The translations under genes and the position numbers were made by a program. Below the pieces are notes generated by a model. That model saw nothing but the letters and a program-made list of their open reading frames with translations. It made no database searches and was not told the origin of the DNA. 11,187 nucleotides of DNA from Tardiphaga sp. Its GTDB lineage: Bacteria > Pseudomonadota > Alphaproteobacteria > Rhizobiales > Xanthobacteraceae. The stretch spans positions 1 through 11,187 of the forward strand of contig JACMOT010000370.1 in the NCBI GenBank assembly GCA_014377915.1, read 5' to 3'. This document shows, in pieces, positions 5,659 to 11,187 of the stretch (the stretch's first letter is position 1; each line of letters opens with the position of its first letter).

Positions 5659-7125
5659 TTAAATCAGCGTCGCACCAAAATTCCGCGCCCGATCCATCTC
5701 CGCGGCCAGCCGTCCGGTCGGCGCCGCGGCGCGGCCGCCGTCGCGCAGCATCAGGCGGCCATCACCGGGCGTGCCATGAAACGCACCGTCCTCGACCAGC
5801 ACTTTGCCACGCAACAGCACCGTCTCCGGCCAGCCGGTGATCTCGTTGCCTGCGAACGGCGTGAAGCCGGCGAGGTCATGCATCATCGCATCCGACAGCG
5901 TTACCTTCTTCAAGGGATCCCAGATCGCGATATCAGCATCCATGCCGATGGCGATCGAGCCCTTGTTCGGCAGATTGTAGATCTGCGCCGGCGCGGTCGA
6001 GGTCAGTTCGACGAACTTTTGCAACCCGAGCCGGCCCTTCGGGACCATGGCGTCGAACAGCAGCGGCAGCCGCACTTCGAGGCCGGGCATGCCGTTGGCG
6101 ATCTGCTTGAAATTCGGGTTAGGACCGGCGCGCAGCTTGCCGGTGTCATCATAGCGGTACGGCGCATGATCCGACGAGACCAGTTGCAGGTCGCCGAGTT
6201 CGAGCGCGCGCCACAGCGCCTCCTGGTCATCGGTGGTGCGCGTCGGCGGGCTGCACATCCACTTCGCACCCTCGGTGCCGGGCTTGTCGAGATCCTCGGC
6301 GGTAAGGAACAGATATTGCGGACAGGTCTCGGCAAACACCTTGACGCCGCGGCCGCGCGCTTCGCGGATCACTGCCGCGCCCTCGCGGGTCGAGACGTGG
6401 AAGATCATCACCGGCTGGTCGAGCAATTCGCTGAACGCGATCAGCCGGGTGAAGGCCTCGGATTCGGATACCCGCGCATGACTGACCGCATGATATTTTG
6501 GCGCGGTGTAGCCCTTGTCGAGCAGGCGTTTGACCATCCAGGCGATCACGCCATGGTTTTCGGCATGCACGCAGACCAGCGCCCCGGCGGCGCGGGCAGC
6601 GGCGAGGATGTCGAGCAGCTTCTCGTCGTCGACCCGGAGCCGGTCATAGGTCATGAAGATCTTGATCGAGGAAAAGCCTTCGCTGACCAGCGCCGGAAGA
6701 TCCTCGGCGATCACCTTGTCGGTGACATCGGCGACGATGATGTGGAAGGCGTAGTCGATCATCGCGCCCTTCTTCGCCAACGCCGTGTAATCGGTGACGA
6801 CCTCGCGCACATCCATGCCGACGTGCTGGGCGGCGAAGGAAATCACGCTGGTGGTGCCGCCGAATGCCGCCGATCTGGTGGCGGACTCGAAGGTGTCGGC
6901 ATTCATGATGCCGGCGGCCGAGAGCTGCTCAATATGGGCGTGGGCATCGACGCCGCCGGGCAGCACCAATTTACCCGATGCATCGATCTCTTTCCGGCCG
7001 GCGGCGAGATTGATGCCGAGCGCGACAATGGTCTCACCTGAAATGCCGACATCGGCGGCAAAGACGGCGCTGGAAGTGGCAACGGTGCCACCGCGGATGA
7101 CGAGATCATAGGCAGGTTCGGACAA
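5659..7125 (-). CDS. D-hydantoinase / dihydropyrimidinase (cyclic amidohydrolase)
   Basis: A 488-residue amidohydrolase-superfamily enzyme that opens the ring of 5-substituted hydantoins or dihydropyrimidines to N-carbamoyl amino acids. All binuclear metal-site residues are seen: HAH at 62-64 in GGVDAHAHIE, the carbamylated Lys155 in SSIKIFMTY, His187 in CVHAEN, His243 in FHVST and Asp319 in SSDHAP. Tyr160 (FMTY) is the usual substrate-binding tyrosine. The start is TTG 7125, preceded by GGAG (7135-7132) at six bases and followed by SEPAYDLVIRGG, the normal family beginning. The reading frame stays open upstream to 7269, but that would overlap the divergent racemase and add 48 unconserved residues. 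Length is normal for the family. It is divergent from the racemase gene. Stereopreference cannot be proven from sequence, and D is suggested by family resemblance. Confidence 0.92.
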   Translation of the reverse strand: MSEPAYDLVIRGGTVATSSAVFAADVGISGETIVALGINLAAGRKEIDASGKLVLPGGVDAHAHIEQLSAAGIMNADTFESATRSAAFGGTTSVISFAAQHVGMDVREVVTDYTALAKKGAMIDYAFHIIVADVTDKVIAEDLPALVSEGFSSIKIFMTYDRLRVDDEKLLDILAAARAAGALVCVHAENHGVIAWMVKRLLDKGYTAPKYHAVSHARVSESEAFTRLIAFSELLDQPVMIFHVSTREGAAVIREARGRGVKVFAETCPQYLFLTAEDLDKPGTEGAKWMCSPPTRTTDDQEALWRALELGDLQLVSSDHAPYRYDDTGKLRAGPNPNFKQIANGMPGLEVRLPLLFDAMVPKGRLGLQKFVELTSTAPAQIYNLPNKGSIAIGMDADIAIWDPLKKVTLSDAMMHDLAGFTPFAGNEITGWPETVLLRGKVLVEDGAFHGTPGDGRLMLRDGGRAAAPTGRLAAEMDRARNFGATLI

Positions 7126-7222
7126 GGGCGGCTCCAGTGACGGCTCAACGTTCAGGATTGCATTGAACGCTTTGATAACACGCACATTCCGGTAATACTG
7201 CAGCCGTGACAAGGAGCCTGAT
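7126..7222. promoter_or_regulatory. Divergent promoter region between hydantoinase and racemase
   Basis: The 97 bases hold the ribosome-binding sites of both genes (GGAG 7135-7132 on minus, AAGGAG 7211-7216 on plus) and an A/T-richer centre. On the plus strand TTGATA (7172-7177) and TAATAC (7193-7198) resemble -35 and -10 hexamers, but the 15-base spacing is short. Shared control of the two genes is plausible from the layout only. Confidence 0.4.
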
Positions 7223-7882
7223 ATGCTGCGCCGCAAGAAGATCTTGGTGGTTAATCCGAATTCGAACACGCAGGTAACGCATCACCTGACGATCGCGCTA
7301 CAACCGGTGTGCTTCGATACCGGCCCCGAAATCGAATGCGTGACGCTGGCCGAGGGGCCGATCGGCGTCGAAACGCAGGCGGATCTCGAAAGCGCCACCA
7401 TGCCGCTGCGCCGTCTGGTCGCGGCCGACAATTCCGCCGATGCCTTCGTGATCGCCTGCTATTCCGATCCCGGCCTGCATGTCAGCCGCGAGGCAACGAC
7501 GCGGCCGGTGTTCGGCATCGCCGAGGCCGGTGTATTGAGCGCGCTGGCGCGCGGCGATCGTTTTGGCGTGATCGCGGTGGCGCAGCGCTCGATCCCGCGG
7601 CACCTGCGTTACCTCCGCCAGATGTGCCTGATGGATCGATTCGCCGGCGAGCGTCCGCTCAACATGACCGTCGCGGAGACCGCGTCGGGCGCCGACACGC
7701 TGGAGCGGATGATCAAGATCGGCCGCGACCTGAAAGACATTGACGGTGCCAATGTCGTGGTGATGGGCTGCGCCGGCATGGCGCGGCACCGCATCGCGCT
7801 TGAGGATGCGATCGGCATCCCGGTCATCGACCCCACCCAGGCCGCGGTCAGCATGGCGATCGGCGCGGTGATGTTTCAGTAG
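7223..7882 (+). CDS. Asp/Glu/hydantoin racemase family protein, probable hydantoin racemase
   Basis: A 219-residue member of the Asp/Glu/hydantoin racemase superfamily, which uses two cysteines for cofactor-free racemisation. The N-terminal NPNSN (residues 11-15) is typical of hydantoin racemases. The two catalytic cysteines are in their expected settings, Cys79 in IACYSDPG and Cys183 in MGCAGM, matching the pair known in rhizobial HyuA enzymes. It would interconvert D- and L-5-substituted hydantoins, so the whole racemate can enter the pathway. The ATG is supported by AAGGAG (7211-7216) six bases upstream. It is transcribed divergently from the hydantoinase and converges on the D-carbamoylase across a hairpin. 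Other members of this family act on allantoin, aspartate or maleate. The hydantoinase neighbour favours hydantoin. Confidence 0.88.
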   Translation: MLRRKKILVVNPNSNTQVTHHLTIALQPVCFDTGPEIECVTLAEGPIGVETQADLESATMPLRRLVAADNSADAFVIACYSDPGLHVSREATTRPVFGIAEAGVLSALARGDRFGVIAVAQRSIPRHLRYLRQMCLMDRFAGERPLNMTVAETASGADTLERMIKIGRDLKDIDGANVVVMGCAGMARHRIALEDAIGIPVIDPTQAAVSMAIGAVMFQ

Positions 7883-7889
7883 GCTGTTT

Positions 7890-7918
7890 TTCACCTCTCC
7901 CCATCGGAGAGAGGTGAA
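7890..7918. terminator. Hairpin at the convergent racemase / D-carbamoylase junction
   Basis: TTCACCTCTC (7890-7899) pairs perfectly with GAGAGGTGAA (7909-7918) around a nine-base loop. It starts eight bases after the racemase stop and ends 15 bases before the stop of the convergent gene. Neither strand has a U-tract on its 3' side (the T-run at 7886-7891 lies on the 5' side on the plus strand), so it is not a textbook intrinsic terminator. Position and stem strength suggest a bidirectional transcript end. Confidence 0.6.
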
Positions 7919-7933
7919 GGAACATTGTTCGCC

Positions 7934-8863
7934 CTACTCTGGCGGCAGGATGACGCCGGTCTGCGAGGTGATGCGACCGTAATGCTCGATGCGGCGGTGG
8001 CGTTCGAAATCGAAGATGGTCTTCTTGCCAAAAGCAGTGTCGTCGAGATCGCAGGCGCAAACCAGCAATTCGTCGGCTTCGGTCTCGGCTTCGGCAAGAA
8101 TCACGCCGTTGGGATCGACGATCAGGCTGCCGCCGATCAGCGGAAAGCCATCCTCGTTGCCGCCCTTGGCGACCGCGACCACGAAGGTCGAGTTCTGATA
8201 GGCGCCGGCCTGCACCGACAACCGGTTGTGGAACAGGCGCTGCTCCGGCCCTTCCACCGACTTCTGCGAATTCACCGATGGCGTGTTGTAGCCGAGCACG
8301 ACCATCTCGACGCCCTGCAGCCCCATCACGCGGTAGGCTTCCGGCCACCGACGATCATTGCAGATCAACATGCCGAAGATGCCGCCAAGCGCGCGAAACA
8401 CCGGGAAGCCGAGATCGCCGGGCTCGAAATAGCGCTTTTCGAGATGCTGGTGGGTGCGCTCGGCGTCGAATTCGACATGGCCGGGCAAATGGATCTTGCG
8501 ATATTTGCCAATGATTTTGCCGGTTCGGTCAGTCAGGATCTGGGTATTGAAGTGGTGACCGTCCGGCGTCAGCTCGGCATAGCCGATCGACAGCGCGATA
8601 TTGGCGGCGGCGGCGGCGGCGAACAATGGTTGCACCGCGGCGTTCGGCATTGCCGATTCGAACCAGGCATCCACATCATTCTGATCGGTCATGTAATAGC
8701 GCGGAAAGAACGTGGTCAGCGCCAGTTCGGGATAGACAACGAGATCGGCGCCCTTCGCCTTGGCTTCCGCCAGCAGCGCCAGCATCCGCTTGACGACGGC
8801 TTCGCGGCTCTCCGCCTTCTGGATCGGGCCCATCTGGGCGGCGGCGACGTTCAGGATGCGCAT
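7934..8863 (-). CDS. N-carbamoyl-D-amino-acid hydrolase (nitrilase/CN-hydrolase superfamily)
   Basis: A 309-residue carbon-nitrogen hydrolase, close in length to the well-known 304-residue Agrobacterium D-carbamoylase. It hydrolyses N-carbamoyl-D-amino acids to D-amino acids, CO2 and ammonia. The catalytic triad is complete: Glu46 in YPELALTTFFPR, Lys123 in GKYRKIHLPGH and Cys168 in LICNDRRWPEA. The segments HLEKRYFEPGDLGFPV (140-155) and RVMGL are near-signature stretches of D-carbamoylases rather than general nitrilases. ATG 8863 is chosen because MRILNVAAAQMGPI aligns with the family N-terminus. The frame stays open to 8941, but those 26 residues are unlike the family and would come from a tRNA-like stretch. 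The ribosome-binding site is weak (CCGGA). It converges with the racemase gene and completes the D branch of the hydantoin pathway. Confidence 0.93.
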   Translation of the reverse strand: MRILNVAAAQMGPIQKAESREAVVKRMLALLAEAKAKGADLVVYPELALTTFFPRYYMTDQNDVDAWFESAMPNAAVQPLFAAAAAANIALSIGYAELTPDGHHFNTQILTDRTGKIIGKYRKIHLPGHVEFDAERTHQHLEKRYFEPGDLGFPVFRALGGIFGMLICNDRRWPEAYRVMGLQGVEMVVLGYNTPSVNSQKSVEGPEQRLFHNRLSVQAGAYQNSTFVVAVAKGGNEDGFPLIGGSLIVDPNGVILAEAETEADELLVCACDLDDTAFGKKTIFDFERHRRIEHYGRITSQTGVILPPE

Positions 8864-8883
8864 GAATTTGTCCGGGTTCGGGT

Positions 8884-8940
8884 TTGCGCGCCGCTTGTAA
8901 CAGGTGCGGTCGCGATGTTCGAGCCCGGACGGCGGCATCA
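8884..8940 (+). pseudogene. Possible decayed 3' half of a tRNA-Thr(UGU)
   Basis: On the plus strand this stretch has an anticodon-loop-like CTTGTAA (8894-8900), a GGTCGCG variable/T-stem stretch, a T-loop-like TTCGAGC (8918-8924), and CGGCGGC plus A (8930-8937) like the 3' acceptor strand and discriminator of a tRNA-Thr. The spacing from T-loop to acceptor end fits a tRNA. The anticodon-to-T-loop distance is two bases too long. The anticodon and T stems are largely unpaired and no 5' half precedes it (that DNA is the start of the D-carbamoylase). A functional tRNA is excluded; a degraded remnant is possible, and chance resemblance cannot be ruled out. Confidence 0.3.
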
Positions 8941-8990
8941 CCTATGCGTAGACATGCACGACCGACGTCACCACGCGCATTCCTCGCGCG

Positions 8991-9023
8991 CATGGCGTGA
9001 CCGGGATAGCCGGTCACGCCATG
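8991..9023. terminator. 14-bp perfect hairpin downstream of the RND pump gene
   Basis: CATGGCGTGACCGG (8991-9004) pairs perfectly with CCGGTCACGCCATG (9010-9023) around the five-base loop GATAG. It begins four bases past the RND stop codon when read on the minus strand. It is the strongest simple hairpin in the window. No U-tract follows on the minus strand. A second small CGCGC/GCGCG stem lies just beyond (about 8974-8990). It likely ends or stabilises the pump transcript. The remaining gap (8864-8990) must also hold the D-carbamoylase promoter, which I could not locate. Confidence 0.7.
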
Positions 9024-9026
9024 TTC

Positions 9027-11187
9027 TCAGACCGCCGTATGGTCGTGATGACCATGACCGCCCGCGATTGCCGACACCGGCGCCAATGGCGCGAGGTGAT
9101 CCACCGTCGCTTCGCCGTGCTGGGTCAGCGGCCGGTTGCCGGCCAGCGCGCGGAGCAGCACGTAGAACATCGGCGTGAAGAAGATGCCGAAGGCCGTGAC
9201 GCCGATCATGCCGGAGAACACCGCGACGCCCATCGCATGGCGCATCTCGGAGCCGGCGCCGGTCGAGATCACCAGCGGCACCACGCCCATGATAAAAGCC
9301 AGCGAGGTCATCAGGATCGGCCGCAGCCGCAGCCGGCTGGCCTCGATCGCGGCCTCGATCGGCGTGCGGCCGCCGAATTCCAGCTCGCGCGCGAATTCGA
9401 CGATCAGGATGGCGTTCTTCGCCGACAGGCCGACCAGCACGATCAAGCCGATCTGGGTGAAGACGTTGTTGTCGCCCTTGGTGATCCAGACGCCGAACAT
9501 CGCCGCCAACAATCCCATCGGCACGATCATGATGATCGACAGCGGCAGCGTCAGGCTCTCATATTGCGCGGCCAGCACCAGGAACACCAGCAGCAGCGCC
9601 ACCGGAAACACGATGAAGGATGAATTGCCGGCGATGATCTCCTGATAGGTCAGTTCGGTCCATTCGAAACCGATGCCCTTCGGAAACGTCTCCGCGGCGA
9701 CGCGTTCGATCGCAGCCTGCGCCTGCCCTGTCGAATAGCCCGGCGCCGCATTGCCGTTAAGATCGGCGGTGAGGAAGCCGTTATACCGCATGGCGCGTTC
9801 CGGCCCGGCGCTTTCCTTGACCTTCAGCAGCGTCGACAGCGGCACCATCTCGCCGGTGTCGGAGCGTACTTTCAGCAGACCGATATCGTCGGCGCGGGCG
9901 CGGTATTTGGCGTCCGCCTGCACGCGCACCGAATAGGTGCGGCCGAACTTGTTGAAGTCGTTGACGTAGAGCGAACCGAGATAGATCTGCATGGTCTCGA
10001 ACACCGAGGTTACGGGCACCGAGAGCTGGCGCGCCTTGGTGCGGTCGATGTCGGCATAAAGCTGCGGCACGTTGATCTGGTAGCTGGTGAACAGGCCGAC
10101 CAGCTCCTTCTGCGCCGACGCCTTGGCGACAAATGCCTTGGTCGCCTCCGACAGCGCTTCGTAGCCGAGGCCGGCACGGTCCTCGATCTGCAGCTTGAAG
10201 CCGCCGATGGTACCCAGCCCCGACACCGGCGGCGGCGGGAACATAGCGATAAAGGCTTCCTGGATTTTGGAAAATTTTCCGTTCAGCGTCATCGCAATGG
10301 CGTTGCCGGACAGGCTCGGGTCCTTGCGCTCGTCGAACGGTTTTAGCGTCACAAATACGATGCCTGAATTAGAAGAATTCGTAAAACCGTTGATCGAGAG
10401 GCCGGGAAACTGGATCGCATCCTCAATCCCTGGCGTCGCACGGGCGATCTCGCCCATCTTGCGGATGACATCCTCGGTGCGGTCGAGCGTGGCGCCATCC
10501 GGCAACTGGGCAAAACCGACCAGATATTGCTTGTCCTGGCCCGGAACGAAGCCGCCCGGCACCGCGCGGAACAGATAGCCCGTTACGCCGATCAAGGCGA
10601 TATAGACCACCATGACGAGGCCACGGCGCGAGATCACGCGACCGACGCCGCCACTATAAGCGTTCGAGCTCCAGGTGAAGGCGCGGTTGAAGCGGCGGAA
10701 GAACCAGCCGAGCGAGCGGTCCATGCCGCGGGTCAGAATGTCCTTCGGCGCATCGTGGCCCTTCAGCAGCAGCGCGGCCAAAGCCGGCGACAGCGTCAAC
10801 GAGTTAAACGCGGAGATCACGGTGGAAATCGCCACCGTCAGCGCGAACTGCTTGTAAAACTGTCCGGTGAGCCCGGTGATGAAGGCCAGCGACACGAACA
10901 CCGCGACCAGCACCAGCGCAATCGCAATGATCGGGCCGGTGACCTCGCGCATCGCCTGATAGGCGGCGTCCTTGGGCGACAGTCCCTTCTCGATATTGCG
11001 CTCGACGTTCTCGACCACGACGATGGCGCCGTCGACCACGATGCCGATGGCCAGCACCAGACCGAACAAAGTCAGCGCGTTGATCGAGAAACCGAACACG
11101 TGCATGATCGCGAAAGTACCGACGATCGATACCGGTACCGCGATCAGCGGGATGATCGAGGCGCGCCAGGTCTGCAGGAACAGGATG
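9027..11187 (-). CDS. RND-family (HAE1/AcrB-like) multidrug efflux transporter, C-terminal 719 residues (cut by window edge)
   Basis: The reading frame enters at the right edge and runs to TGA 9029-9027. The usual family length is about 1050, so roughly the first third is outside. The visible part starts in the TM3/TM4 region (LFLQTWRASIIPL), then TM4 with GIVVDGAIVVVENVER, TM5-TM6 (GLTGQFYKQFALTVAISTVISAFNSLTLSPALAA region), the second periplasmic half with GFVPGQDK, and TM8-TM12 including AAQYESLTLPLSI, GLSAKNAILIVEFA and RLRPILMTSLAFI. This places it with the MexF/OqxB-like proton-driven inner-membrane pumps that work with a membrane-fusion protein and an outer-membrane channel. The proton-relay Lys (LSAKNA) and Arg (RLRPIL) and the first TM4 Asp are kept, but the second Asp is Gly (codon 11030-11028). 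The C-terminus ends with a short His-rich tail, GGHGHHDH. Confidence 0.93.
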   Translation of the reverse strand, partial: ILFLQTWRASIIPLIAVPVSIVGTFAIMHVFGFSINALTLFGLVLAIGIVVDGAIVVVENVERNIEKGLSPKDAAYQAMREVTGPIIAIALVLVAVFVSLAFITGLTGQFYKQFALTVAISTVISAFNSLTLSPALAALLLKGHDAPKDILTRGMDRSLGWFFRRFNRAFTWSSNAYSGGVGRVISRRGLVMVVYIALIGVTGYLFRAVPGGFVPGQDKQYLVGFAQLPDGATLDRTEDVIRKMGEIARATPGIEDAIQFPGLSINGFTNSSNSGIVFVTLKPFDERKDPSLSGNAIAMTLNGKFSKIQEAFIAMFPPPPVSGLGTIGGFKLQIEDRAGLGYEALSEATKAFVAKASAQKELVGLFTSYQINVPQLYADIDRTKARQLSVPVTSVFETMQIYLGSLYVNDFNKFGRTYSVRVQADAKYRARADDIGLLKVRSDTGEMVPLSTLLKVKESAGPERAMRYNGFLTADLNGNAAPGYSTGQAQAAIERVAAETFPKGIGFEWTELTYQEIIAGNSSFIVFPVALLLVFLVLAAQYESLTLPLSIIMIVPMGLLAAMFGVWITKGDNNVFTQIGLIVLVGLSAKNAILIVEFARELEFGGRTPIEAAIEASRLRLRPILMTSLAFIMGVVPLVISTGAGSEMRHAMGVAVFSGMIGVTAFGIFFTPMFYVLLRALAGNRPLTQHGEATVDHLAPLAPVSAIAGGHGHHDHTAV

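Noticed and set aside
5581..7041. Open 486-codon plus-strand frame opposite the hydantoinase
   Set aside because: It is antisense to a gene with all metal-site residues intact. Its translation is rich in Arg, His and Asp with no recognisable domain, as expected from high-GC codon mirror images.
7126..7269. N-terminal extension of the hydantoinase to 7269
   Set aside because: It would overlap the divergent racemase start and its ribosome-binding site. TTG 7125 has GGAG at good spacing and the family-typical beginning.
8864..8941. N-terminal extension of the D-carbamoylase to ATG 8941
   Set aside because: The 26 extra residues do not resemble the family, and the normal N-terminus begins at ATG 8863. 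The stretch looks tRNA-like on the other strand.
8884..8943. Functional tRNA gene on the plus strand
   Set aside because: There is no 5' half, the anticodon and T stems do not pair, and the spacing is off by two bases. At most it is a remnant.
7925..9178. Open 417-codon plus-strand frame across the D-carbamoylase and the RND 3' end
   Set aside because: It spans two real minus-strand genes and their hairpin, and shows no domain or ribosome-binding site.
1..11187. CRISPR array, insertion sequence, phage or defence module
   Set aside because: No regularly spaced direct repeats, no transposase or recombinase motif, and all large frames are explained by metabolic or transport genes.

Overview
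The window is GC-rich, densely packed, single-copy-looking chromosomal DNA from an alphaproteobacterium. Its gene content and the style of its palindromic intergenic repeats point to the Bradyrhizobium/Rhodopseudomonas group. This placement is inference from general resemblance, because no database search was possible. The window holds three blocks.

Block 1 (1-2730) is a cobalamin (B12) assembly locus. On the minus strand a B12 riboswitch (about 641-800) leads into a four-cysteine DUF1636-type protein and then the start of cobU/cobP, which runs off the left edge. Divergently, on the plus strand, lie cobT and cobS, joined by a one-base stop/start overlap. CobU, CobT and CobS together perform nucleotide-loop assembly: activation of adenosylcobinamide, activation of dimethylbenzimidazole, and joining of the two. 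Only the minus-strand arm has a visible riboswitch.

Block 2 (about 2815-8863) looks like a hydantoin / N-carbamoyl-amino-acid utilisation cluster. It has a tyrosine-phosphatase-like gene coupled to an M20-type (L-)carbamoylase, an SDR oxidoreductase, a D-hydantoinase/dihydropyrimidinase, an Asp/Glu/hydantoin racemase and a nitrilase-type N-carbamoyl-D-amino-acid hydrolase. Apart from the phosphatase/carbamoylase pair, neighbouring genes alternate strand. The result is two divergent promoter regions (4624-4736 and 7126-7222) and convergent ends that each hold a palindromic repeat or hairpin. The enzyme set would open hydantoins, racemise the substrate, and decarbamoylate either enantiomer to a free amino acid.

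Block 3 (9027-11187) is the C-terminal two thirds of an RND (HAE1/AcrB-like) efflux pump on the minus strand. A 14-bp perfect hairpin follows it. The second aspartate of its TM4 Asp-Asp pair reads glycine. A decayed fragment resembling the 3' half of a tRNA-Thr(UGU) may lie at 8884-8940, between blocks 2 and 3.

I see no CRISPR array, IS element, phage gene or defence system. I did not find a convincing wholly new system. The points most worth checking are the RND Asp-to-Gly change, the possible tRNA remnant, the dual-stereochemistry carbamoylase layout with its phosphatase partner, and the DUF1636 protein under the B12 riboswitch.
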